A stretch of 63,527 nt of DNA from Flavobacteriia bacterium (GTDB taxonomy: Bacteria > Bacteroidota > Bacteroidia > Flavobacteriales_D > Crocinitomicaceae), in NCBI GenBank assembly GCA_947490145.1, contig CANLGD010000010.1, forward strand, positions 1 to 63,527, written 5' to 3'. A program made the position numbers and the translations under genes. The notes beneath the pieces are model-generated. The model was given only the letters and a program-made list of their open reading frames with translations, searched no databases and was not told where the DNA came from. Of the stretch, positions 18,575 through 26,035 are shown piece by piece. The first letter of the stretch is position 1, and each line of letters starts with the position of its first letter.

Positions 18575-18683
18575 AATCTAATTTAAATATTAATAATTGA
18601 GATTAATTTCGAGGTATAGAAAATTAAAAAACTATGCCTACATGTGTTTTTAAAATATTTTTAAATTCTTTAAATTTATTTTT

Positions 18684-18691
18684 TATATTTG
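18684..18691 (+). promoter_or_regulatory. -7 promoter box (TATATTTG) just upstream of rpoN
   Basis: TAnnTTTG match ending 6 bp before ATG 18698, so the transcript should be leaderless or nearly so. It overlaps the TTG at 18689, which argues against that codon as the start. Confidence 0.6.
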
Positions 18692-18697
18692 CGTACT

Positions 18698-20158
18698 ATG
18701 GCACTAAAACAATATTTAGCTCAAAAACTTGAACAAAGACTTTCTCCACAACAAATTCAGTTGATGAAATTGTTACAAGTTCCAACAATGGAGTTAGATC
18801 AGCGCATCAAACAAGAAATTGAAGAAAATCCAGCATTAGAAGAAGGAGACGAATCGTCTGATGAGGAGGATTTTGGTGACAATGAAAATGATGAATTTCA
18901 AGAAGATAATAACGACGATTCAAACGACGATTTTGATATTTCAGATTATTTTGATGACGACACACCAGATTATAAGACACAAAATAACAATATAAGTAAA
19001 GACGATGAAGAGCGTGTAATTCCGCTTTCTGGAGAACAATCTTTTCAAGAAAAATTAACTGAACAATTGCATTTATTGGATTTAGATGACAATCAATTTC
19101 TAATTGCAGATACAATCATTGGGAATTTAGATGAATCTGGTTATTTAAACCGAGAAGTTGAATCAATTGTAGATGATTTAGCATTTTCTGCAAATGTAAT
19201 TGTTACTGAAAAACAAGTTGAAGAAGTGCTTTCTTTGGTTCAAGAATTAGATCCAGCTGGAATTGGTGCAAGGGATTTAAGAGAATGTTTGTTACTTCAA
19301 ATTCAACGCAAACAAGAAGGCAATATAACTTTATTTACAGCTAAAAAAATTTTACAAGATCATTTTGAAGAATTTACTAAAAAGCATTATGATAAAATTC
19401 AAAAGAAACTTGAAATTGGCGATCAAGATCTAAAACAAGCAATTGATGAAATTATTCGGTTGAATCCAAAACCAGGAGGCTCGATGAAAGAAGCCACAAA
19501 ATCCGTGCAACAAGTAATTCCAGATTTTCAGATTATTGAATTTGAAAATCAATTAGAATTAACAATAAATGGAAGAAATGCTCCTGAATTAAAAGTAAGT
19601 AGAGATTATGAAAATATGCTTCGCTCTTATTCTGAAGGAGCAAAAACATCTAAATCAGATAAAGAAGCAGTAACTTTTGTCCGACAAAAATTGGAAAATG
19701 CAAAGTGGTTTATTGATGCAATCAAACAACGTCAAAACACTTTGCTTTTCACGATGGATGCGATTATGAATTACCAAAAAGAATATTTTTTAACAGGTGA
19801 TGAAACAAACCTTCGTCCAATGATTTTAAAAGATATTGCTGATATGGTTGGCTTAGATATTTCAACCGTTTCACGTGTTGCTAATAGTAAATATGTGCAA
19901 ACAAGTTATGGTGTTTTTTCTTTGAAATATTTTTTCTCTGAATCATTATCAACTGATAGTGGGGAAGAAGTTTCGACAAGAGAAGTTAAGAAAATTTTAT
20001 CTGAGGCGATTGAAGGTGAATTAAAAGACCGACCGTTAACTGATGATCGTTTGGCTGTTTTACTGAACGATAAAGGATACAACATTGCTCGAAGAACTGT
20101 TGCTAAATATCGAGAACAGTTAAATATTCCTGTTGCACGTTTGAGAAAAGAATTATAA
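18698..20158 (+). CDS. rpoN: RNA polymerase sigma-54 factor
   Basis: Alternative sigma factor that recognises -24/-12 promoters and needs enhancer-binding ATPases. I chose ATG 18698 (MALKQYLAQKLEQ, the family N-terminus) over a TTG three codons earlier that lies in the promoter box. The 486 residues include region I activator-interacting sequence (LSPQQIQLMKLLQVPTMELD), an acidic region II (about 45-110, DDSNDDFDISDYFDDD), the core-binding domain, a helix-turn-helix (DISTVSRVANSKY) and the RpoN box (ARRTVAKYRE, near the C-terminus). It precedes a small membrane protein by 8 bp. asnS-rpoN-membrane protein order seems shared in Flavobacteriales, from memory. Confidence 0.97.
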   Translation: MALKQYLAQKLEQRLSPQQIQLMKLLQVPTMELDQRIKQEIEENPALEEGDESSDEEDFGDNENDEFQEDNNDDSNDDFDISDYFDDDTPDYKTQNNNISKDDEERVIPLSGEQSFQEKLTEQLHLLDLDDNQFLIADTIIGNLDESGYLNREVESIVDDLAFSANVIVTEKQVEEVLSLVQELDPAGIGARDLRECLLLQIQRKQEGNITLFTAKKILQDHFEEFTKKHYDKIQKKLEIGDQDLKQAIDEIIRLNPKPGGSMKEATKSVQQVIPDFQIIEFENQLELTINGRNAPELKVSRDYENMLRSYSEGAKTSKSDKEAVTFVRQKLENAKWFIDAIKQRQNTLLFTMDAIMNYQKEYFLTGDETNLRPMILKDIADMVGLDISTVSRVANSKYVQTSYGVFSLKYFFSESLSTDSGEEVSTREVKKILSEAIEGELKDRPLTDDRLAVLLNDKGYNIARRTVAKYREQLNIPVARLRKEL

Positions 20159-20166
20159 TTTCTATT

Positions 20167-20823
20167 ATGAAAAACGTTGCTCACGTAATTTCTTGGTTGT
20201 TTTTGCCTTTGTTAATGCCAATTTATGCCTTATTAATTGCCATGTTTATTCCATCCTTGGAACAAAGCTATTTTCAAAACGACACCCTTTTCTGGATGGA
20301 TGAAGGACATAAATTCGCAGTAATTTCAATGTTCACAATTTTTTCTCTCATAGCGCCAGGAATTACTTTAATTTTATTGATGCGTTCAAAAGCCATTTCA
20401 ACTATCGAGGTTGATAATCAAAAAGAACGTTTTATACCTCTGGCAATCACGGCAATCTATTGCTTAATTTTAGCTTTGTTTTTACTAGTCAAAGCTCCAA
20501 ATCATATTTTGCCTTCGTCAATATACGCCTTACCTTGGGGAGGTTTTGTAGGGATTTCCTTGGCTGGATTCATAAATAGATACACTAAAATAAGCCTTCA
20601 TGGAATTGGAGCAGGAATGTTAGTCGGATTTTTAATGGCATATTTTAATAATCAAGTTGAATATTCATTTGAAATTATCGTTATTGCAGTTATTATTTCT
20701 GGATTAATTTTATCTGCCAGATTAATTTTAAATAAACACACGTTAAAACAAGTTTATTATGGTTTTTTACTTGGATTTTTAAGTGTTTTTTGTGCAGTAA
20801 TAATATTTGATAAATTATATTAA
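20167..20823 (+). CDS. PAP2-like integral membrane protein
   Basis: A 218-residue polytopic membrane protein with about six hydrophobic segments (5-28, 52-75, 90-108, 118-135, 145-160, 165-215). Near residue 140 it has KISLHGIGAGMLVG, which resembles the SxHxxxG motif of PAP2 phosphatases. The other catalytic motifs (KxxxxxxRP and the distal R/H) are not obvious, so it may be a non-catalytic relative. It starts 8 bp after rpoN and is probably co-transcribed with it. Function unknown; the PAP2 link is a moderate-confidence inference. Confidence 0.6.
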   Translation: MKNVAHVISWLFLPLLMPIYALLIAMFIPSLEQSYFQNDTLFWMDEGHKFAVISMFTIFSLIAPGITLILLMRSKAISTIEVDNQKERFIPLAITAIYCLILALFLLVKAPNHILPSSIYALPWGGFVGISLAGFINRYTKISLHGIGAGMLVGFLMAYFNNQVEYSFEIIVIAVIISGLILSARLILNKHTLKQVYYGFLLGFLSVFCAVIIFDKLY

Positions 20824-20885
20824 TTAAAAACCCTAAAATTTGGCTTGATTTTTTCTAGGCAAAATAAAAACAAATAATAAATAAA

Positions 20886-21689
20886 ATGAAAATTAAAGTA
20901 TTTGCAGCATTAATTTTAGGTTTAACACTTTATTCTTGCGGAACTGTTAACGAAAAAAATAAAGGAAAAGGATTCAATTTGTTTCCTGTTTCACAGGATA
21001 TTCAATTAGGAGCAAAAGTTGCAGCTGAAATTGATGGAAATCCTACTGAGTATCCACTATTAGATTCTGCAAAATATAGAGATGTATATCAATATGTTTA
21101 CAAGGTTAGAAACAATATTTTGAATTCAGGAAAAGTAGATTTTAAAGATGATTTCAAGTGGAAAATAAAAATAATTCACGACGACAAAACATTAAATGCG
21201 TTTTGTACTCCTGGCGGATACATTTATGTCTATACGGGGATTTTAAAATTTATGGAATCAGAGGACCAACTTGCAGGCGTTTTAGGTCACGAAATTGGAC
21301 ATGCTGACATGCGCCACTCTACAAGGCAAATGACAGATCAATTTGGCCTACAAATTTTGTTAGACATTTTAGCTGGTGACAGAGCAATGTTAAAACAAGT
21401 TACTGCAGGAATAATTGGTCTAAAATTTTCACGAAGACACGAAACCGAAGCTGACGAAAGATCAGTTTTATACTTATGTCCAACGCAATACAATGCTGAT
21501 GGAGGAGCAGGTTTTTTTGAAAAAATTACAAAAACGGGAGGTAATCGGCAACCAGAATTTTTAAGCACACATCCAAATCCAGAAAATAGAATTGAACATT
21601 TTCATAATTCAAAAATAACACAAGGTTGTCAAGGAATGAAAGATTTCAAAACTGAATACCAGCAAATGGTGGCGAAATTGCCAAAATAA
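20886..21689 (+). CDS. M48-family zinc metalloprotease lipoprotein
   Basis: Periplasmic zinc peptidase of the M48 group (LoiP/BepA-like), which degrades misfolded envelope proteins. The 267-residue protein has a lipoprotein signal ending TLYSC (Cys 18). The zinc motif is HEIGH (135-139), with a third ligand Glu in ETEADE (near 188). STHPNPENRIEH near the C-terminus is a hallmark of the family. Length is normal for single-domain members without TPRs. It lies 62 bp after the PAP2-like gene and 13 bp before the cyclase gene. Confidence 0.92.
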   Translation: MKIKVFAALILGLTLYSCGTVNEKNKGKGFNLFPVSQDIQLGAKVAAEIDGNPTEYPLLDSAKYRDVYQYVYKVRNNILNSGKVDFKDDFKWKIKIIHDDKTLNAFCTPGGYIYVYTGILKFMESEDQLAGVLGHEIGHADMRHSTRQMTDQFGLQILLDILAGDRAMLKQVTAGIIGLKFSRRHETEADERSVLYLCPTQYNADGGAGFFEKITKTGGNRQPEFLSTHPNPENRIEHFHNSKITQGCQGMKDFKTEYQQMVAKLPK

Positions 21690-21702
21690 TTTTTTGTTAA
21701 AA

Positions 21703-22458
21703 ATGATTTTTCATCTTTCAAATACACAATTCATTGACACTGAAAAGGGATTAGACATTTCTCTTCCACTTACAAATGATTTAAATAATCCACGGGCGTG
21801 GTATGTAAATCCGCCAATGATTGAGCCTGTTATGGAAAATGGATTTGTTGGTTCGGTTGCCCAAGGTGGAAACGTGAATTTTAGAAATATTTTTTTTAAT
21901 CCACATGGACACGGAACGCACACAGAATGTTTGGGACACATAACGGAAGAGGTTTTTTCAGTAAATAAAAGCTTAAAATCTTATTTTTTTCAAGCAAAAG
22001 TTATCACAATTTCACCTGAAAAAAAAGGCGAAGATTTGGTAATCACAAAAAATCAACTTGAAAACCTTTTAAAGGAAGAAATTCAAAATGCAACTTGCGA
22101 AGCCTTAATTTTTAGGACAAATCCGAACATTGAAGCAAAAAAGCATCAAAATTATTCGGCTACCAATCCGCCTTATATTGAAGTTGAAGCAATTGAAATT
22201 TTAAACCAAATAAAAATCAAACATTTGTTGATTGATCTACCATCGGTTGATAGAGAAAATGATGAAGGAGTTTTAGCCTTTCATCACGCATTTTGGCAAG
22301 TACCAGAAAATCCGCAATTTGACAAAACAATTACTGAATTAATTTTTGTAAAAGACGAAATCCTTGACGGAAACTATATTTTAAACTTGCAAACTGCTCC
22401 TTTTGAAAATGATGCAAGTCCGAGTCGTCCAGTTTTATTTGAAATTTTTACGAAATGA
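21703..22458 (+). CDS. Cyclase-family / kynurenine-formamidase-like hydrolase
   Basis: Metal-dependent hydrolase of the cyclase family (KynB-like); members open formyl-kynurenine or related amides and cyclic esters. I chose ATG 21703 over a TTG at 21694. The 251-residue protein carries the family motif HGHGTHTE (68-75) with His 79 nearby, ISLPL near the start, and a later LLIDLPSVDRENDEG segment. No tryptophan-degradation genes are adjacent, so the substrate is uncertain. The stop overlaps the bioD ATG in an ATGA arrangement. Confidence 0.82.
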   Translation: MIFHLSNTQFIDTEKGLDISLPLTNDLNNPRAWYVNPPMIEPVMENGFVGSVAQGGNVNFRNIFFNPHGHGTHTECLGHITEEVFSVNKSLKSYFFQAKVITISPEKKGEDLVITKNQLENLLKEEIQNATCEALIFRTNPNIEAKKHQNYSATNPPYIEVEAIEILNQIKIKHLLIDLPSVDRENDEGVLAFHHAFWQVPENPQFDKTITELIFVKDEILDGNYILNLQTAPFENDASPSRPVLFEIFTK

Positions 22459-23084
22459 AACAAGTTGTCATTGTTGGAATTGGAACAGATGTTGGAAAGA
22501 CAATCGTAAGTTCTATTTTAGTGGAAAAATTCAAATGTGACTATTGGAAACCAATTCAATCAGGTGATTTGGATAATTCAGATTCTATAAAAGTGAAAAA
22601 TTTATGTTCGCATGAAGCTTCAATTTTACCTGAAAAGTATAAATTAACACAACCATTTTCACCCCATTATTCTGCTGAAATAGATGAAGTTGAAATTATT
22701 GAAGAAAAATTACATATCCCTTTTTCTCAAAATAACATCTTAATTGAAGCTGCTGGAGGTTTGATGGTTCCCTTAAATAACAAAAACTTGCTGTTTATTG
22801 ATGTCATAAAATCTTGGAATTTACCTGTGATTTTAGTTTCAAGACATTATTTGGGAAGTATCAACCATACCATGCTTTCGTTGGAGATTTTAAAGGCAAA
22901 TAAGATTGATGTAAAAGCTTTAATTTGGATTGGAAATGAAGAAAAACCAAACGAAATAGCTAGTGAAAACGCTATTTTGAATCGATTTAATATTTCGAAA
23001 ACACATAAAATTCCTTTTACTGAAAAGCTTGATAAAACTTTTGTAAAATCAGAAGCAAATAAAATTAACTTCGAAATTTTTTAA
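22455..23084 (+). CDS. bioD: Dethiobiotin synthetase
   Basis: Cytoplasmic ATP-dependent carboxylase that closes the ureido ring of dethiobiotin from DAPA and CO2, the penultimate biotin step. The 209-residue protein begins KQVVIVGIGTDVGKT with a P-loop (8-16, Lys 15). It has YWKPIQSGD (substrate/catalytic Lys), EAAGGLMVPLN and PVILVSRHYLGSINHTMLS. Length is normal. Translational coupling (ATGA) to the cyclase gene is unusual, because bioD more often sits with bioA/bioF/bioC; none are in this window. Confidence 0.93.
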   Translation: MKQVVIVGIGTDVGKTIVSSILVEKFKCDYWKPIQSGDLDNSDSIKVKNLCSHEASILPEKYKLTQPFSPHYSAEIDEVEIIEEKLHIPFSQNNILIEAAGGLMVPLNNKNLLFIDVIKSWNLPVILVSRHYLGSINHTMLSLEILKANKIDVKALIWIGNEEKPNEIASENAILNRFNISKTHKIPFTEKLDKTFVKSEANKINFEIF

Positions 23085-23145
23085 CTTTATTCGTGTTTAT
23101 CATTTGATTTTTATATCTTTACTTCTTCAAAACTTATAATTCTTT

Positions 23146-24363
23146 ATGAAAAATTTAATTTTAGCAACAAAAATATTTACAGGATTAATCTTTCTTACGA
23201 ACTTTTCTTTTGCTCAGCCTAACGCTAAAAATTCCGAAAATAGTAATTATGTTTTCACAAAAGTGGCACATTTAGAAGCTACACCTGTTTTAAGTCAAGG
23301 AAATACAGGTACTTGTTGGAGTTTTTCTGCTTTATCATTTTTTGAATCTGAGTTAATAAGAAAAGGAAATAAAACGCCAGATGTTTTGTCAAAAATGTAT
23401 GTTGTTAGAAAAGCCTATGAAGGAAAAGCTGAAAAATTTATTCGCGTTGACGGAAAAGGAAATTTCTCTGAAGGTGGAGCTTTTCACGATATTCCTTGGG
23501 TAATAAAAAATTATGGAATTGTTCCTGCCGAAGTTTATAATGGCTTGAATTATGGAACTGAAGAACACGATCACAGTGAAATGTATGCTGTACTTAATGG
23601 TGCAGTTGATGGACTTACAAAACACATAAAGAATATGAGCGACGAAGGACTTTCAGGTTCTTGGAAAATTGCTTTAAGTGGAATTTTAGATGCTTACTTA
23701 GGAAAAGATCCAAAAGAATTTGAATTTAAAGGCAAAAAATATACGCCAAAATCGTATGCTGAATCTTTAAAAATGAACATGGATGATTATGTTTCAATTA
23801 CTTCATTTACAAACCATGAATTAAATAGCGAGTGTCAACTTGGAATTCAAGATAATTGGGCGTGGGCAAGTTCATACAATGTTGCCTTACCTGACATGAT
23901 GAACGTTGTTGAAAACGCCTTAAAAAATGGATACACAATTGCTTGGGGAGCTGATGTTTCTGAAAAAGGATTCAGTTTCAGAAATGGTTTAGCAATTGTA
24001 CCAGAAGATATATCAACTATTGACGTCAGCGGCAGAGATAACAAAAATTTCTCAAATGGAGGTGCGGATAAAACATCAAATGCATTTTTAAATCCAACAA
24101 AAGAAATCACCGTAACTCCAGAAATGCGTCAGAAAGGTTACGACAATAAAACAACAACTGATGATCACGGAATGCACATCACCGGATTGTATAAAGATCA
24201 AAATGGAACACGTTACTTATTGGTGAAAAACTCTTGGGGAACAGGAAATTATCCATCTGGTTATTTGTATGTTTCTGAAAATTATTTCAACCTAAAAACA
24301 ATCAATATTTATTTACATAAAGATGGTATTCCATCTGATTTACGTAAAAAATTAAAAGTTTAA
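23146..24363 (+). CDS. Exported C1-family cysteine peptidase (bleomycin hydrolase/aminopeptidase C type)
   Basis: Papain-fold peptidase, 405 residues, with a signal peptide (MKNLILATKIFTGLIFLTNFSFAQ) predicting periplasmic location, unlike the cytosolic PepC. The oxyanion Gln 51 and nucleophile Cys 57 lie in SQGNTGTCWSFSALSF, the catalytic His near 344 in GMHITG, and Asn near 362 in KNSWG. All three catalytic residues are present. A near-consensus box TATCTTTA lies upstream. Exported C1 peptidases of this type are common in Bacteroidetes and likely take part in peptide scavenging. Confidence 0.93.
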   Translation: MKNLILATKIFTGLIFLTNFSFAQPNAKNSENSNYVFTKVAHLEATPVLSQGNTGTCWSFSALSFFESELIRKGNKTPDVLSKMYVVRKAYEGKAEKFIRVDGKGNFSEGGAFHDIPWVIKNYGIVPAEVYNGLNYGTEEHDHSEMYAVLNGAVDGLTKHIKNMSDEGLSGSWKIALSGILDAYLGKDPKEFEFKGKKYTPKSYAESLKMNMDDYVSITSFTNHELNSECQLGIQDNWAWASSYNVALPDMMNVVENALKNGYTIAWGADVSEKGFSFRNGLAIVPEDISTIDVSGRDNKNFSNGGADKTSNAFLNPTKEITVTPEMRQKGYDNKTTTDDHGMHITGLYKDQNGTRYLLVKNSWGTGNYPSGYLYVSENYFNLKTINIYLHKDGIPSDLRKKLKV

Positions 24364-24435
24364 CTCTATTCTATTAACTAAAAATCAGAGGTTTCAGGAA
24401 ATTGGAATCTTTGTTTATTAAAAAAAATTGTCACT

Positions 24436-24759
24436 ATGGAACGTTTAACTCCAGCAGAAGAGCAAGTAATGTTGAAATTATGGGTGCTTGAAAAAGGATC
24501 TATTCACGAAATCTTGGAACTTTATGTAGAGCCAAAACCTGCCTACAATACAACCTCAACCATCGTACGAATCCTTGAAAAAAAGAAATTTATTAAGCAC
24601 CGTCCCCACGGAAAAGGATTTATCTATTTCCCAAAAATTTCACGTGAGATTTACAGAGAATATTTAGCAGAATACCTCTTAAAAAACTATTTTGAAGGGG
24701 ATAGAAAAGAAATTGTTTCATACTACAATAAAAAAACGTCTTTGAGTGACATGTTATAA
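24436..24759 (+). CDS. BlaI/MecI/CopY-family transcriptional regulator (orphan)
   Basis: A 107-residue winged-helix repressor. It starts MERLTPAEEQVMLKLWVLEKG and has a recognition region AYNTTSTIVRILEKKKFIKH, the usual BlaI wording. In Bacteroidetes these genes are usually followed by a BlaR1/MecR1-type M56 sensor protease, with cleavage within the repressor. No sensor gene is adjacent; the next gene is an acyltransferase with its own promoter, 84 bp on. Targets are therefore unknown. Confidence 0.9.
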   Translation: MERLTPAEEQVMLKLWVLEKGSIHEILELYVEPKPAYNTTSTIVRILEKKKFIKHRPHGKGFIYFPKISREIYREYLAEYLLKNYFEGDRKEIVSYYNKKTSLSDML

Positions 24760-24832
24760 TAATTACTAGCTTACACAACTTTTCTGATTTTCAAAAATAA
24801 AAACGAATAATAAATATTTCATAATTTTTCCT

Positions 24833-24840
24833 TATTTTTG
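24833..24840 (+). promoter_or_regulatory. -7 promoter box (TATTTTTG) for the acyltransferase gene
   Basis: TAnnTTTG match ending 3 bp before ATG 24844, predicting a leaderless transcript. The TTG at 24838 is inside the box and so is an unlikely start. Confidence 0.5.
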
Positions 24841-24843
24841 AGA

Positions 24844-25602
24844 ATGAATATTTTACAAGGAATTCTTGGCTTGATTTTTAAAATCTACATTGCTGTGGTT
24901 TTTTCTCTTTGTCTGGTACTTTTTTATTTACCTATTTTATTTTTTAAACAAAATCCGAAAACGATAAAAAGAACGTTTCAGGTTTTTAAAATTTGGAGTT
25001 GGACATTTAGAATATTAACTTTTATTCATGTTCGTTTTGAGAAAAAATCTCAGCTGCCAAAAGCACCTTATATTGTTGTTTCTAATCACGCTTCCTATTT
25101 AGATATATTTTTAATGTATTCAATTCTTCCTCAAAATGAATTTTTATTTCTCGGTAAATCAGAAATTTTGGCTTATCCTTTAATGAAAACTTTTTTTAAG
25201 AATTTAAATATTCCCGTTTTCCGCAATAATCGTATTAAAGCAGCGAAATCTTTCATCGAAGCAAAAAATGCTGTAAAAAATAATTGGTCTTTGGTAATTT
25301 TCCCAGAAGGAGGAATTCCGGATGAAAATAATCCAAAAATGATTGATTTTAAGGAAGGTGCTTTTAAATTAGCTAAAGATATGAAAGTTCCTATAGTCCC
25401 TATAACGTTTACAAATAATCACTTGTTGTTTTCCGATCCAGGTGATTTTTTAGGTAAAGCAAGACCCGGAATTAGTAAAGTTTTTATTCATGAAACAATA
25501 AATGTGGCTCAAATTGAAACATTAACTCTACCTGAATTGGTGCAATACTCCTTCGGTTTAATTAATGAACCTTTGTTAAAAATCATAAATAAAGAAAAAT
25601 GA
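24844..25602 (+). CDS. 1-acyl-sn-glycerol-3-phosphate acyltransferase (PlsC-like)
   Basis: Membrane-associated acyltransferase that turns lysophosphatidate into phosphatidate in phospholipid synthesis. ATG 24844 gives 252 residues. An N-terminal hydrophobic segment (about 8-34) precedes the NHASYLD motif (block I, NHxxxxD), FFKNLNIPVFRNN (block II), FPEGG (block III) and VPIVPITF (block IV). All four PlsC blocks are visible. Some PlsC-like proteins instead acylate other lipids (ornithine lipids), which cannot be excluded. It is the last gene before a gene-poor stretch. Confidence 0.92.
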   Translation: MNILQGILGLIFKIYIAVVFSLCLVLFYLPILFFKQNPKTIKRTFQVFKIWSWTFRILTFIHVRFEKKSQLPKAPYIVVSNHASYLDIFLMYSILPQNEFLFLGKSEILAYPLMKTFFKNLNIPVFRNNRIKAAKSFIEAKNAVKNNWSLVIFPEGGIPDENNPKMIDFKEGAFKLAKDMKVPIVPITFTNNHLLFSDPGDFLGKARPGISKVFIHETINVAQIETLTLPELVQYSFGLINEPLLKIINKEK

Positions 25603-25794
25603 TTACCTGTGCTTGTTTAGCTCAGAATAAATAAAGGACGGATTTGTTGTACAAGTTCTGCGACGAAATTCAATTCTTAGACTTGCAAAAATGTTTCCTT
25701 AATCCAATTGAAGCCTCTTGGTTTATTAGGAAAACTCCCACGGTTTTAATTTTTCAAACACACACACTTAGATGATTTCTCTGGAATTCAGTTT

Positions 25795-25838
25795 AACAAA
25801 GAGGAATAAATCAAAACATTAATCCTTCTTTGTTTTTA
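25795..25838 (+). terminator. Terminator-like hairpin in the gene-poor interval
   Basis: AACAAAGAGGA (25795-25805) pairs imperfectly with TCCTTCTTTGTT (25823-25834) across a 17-nt loop, followed by a short T run. It lies about 190 bp past the acyltransferase stop, so it may terminate that gene or an unannotated RNA. Confidence 0.45.
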
Positions 25839-26000
25839 TTCATGTTATCAAGCTTTCACTAATATACCTAGGAATAACCTAAATTCCCACTGGGAAAAGT
25901 GACGAAGAATTATTTTTCAAAATTTAATATTCAGAATTATTTGAAATTTATTAAATTAATCAATTTCAATCTAAAAACTATTTCAAGTAAAAAAAACTCT

Positions 26001-26008
26001 TAACTTTG
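26001..26008 (+). promoter_or_regulatory. -7 promoter box (TAACTTTG) for the helicase
   Basis: Exact TAnnTTTG match, 13 bp before ATG 26022 and 27 bp before TTG 26036. The usual short spacing in this genome favours initiation near 26022. Confidence 0.6.
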
Positions 26009-26035
26009 TTTTTATTTCAAAATGAATAGAAAAAG

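Larger units (their letters stand above)
25603..26035. other. 433-bp gene-poor interval before the helicase
   Basis: No ORF of convincing length and no tRNA, tmRNA, RNase P or 6S RNA signature was recognised. It contains a terminator-like hairpin (25795-25838), a promoter box (26001-26008) and the misframed ATG at 26022. The segment 25603-25900 is less AT-rich than other gaps. It could hold an untranslated RNA or a decayed gene; this is speculative. Confidence 0.4.

Noticed and set aside
20167-20823. Active PAP2 phosphatase
   Set aside because: Only the SxHxxxG-like motif is seen; other catalytic residues are not evident, so I called it PAP2-like only.
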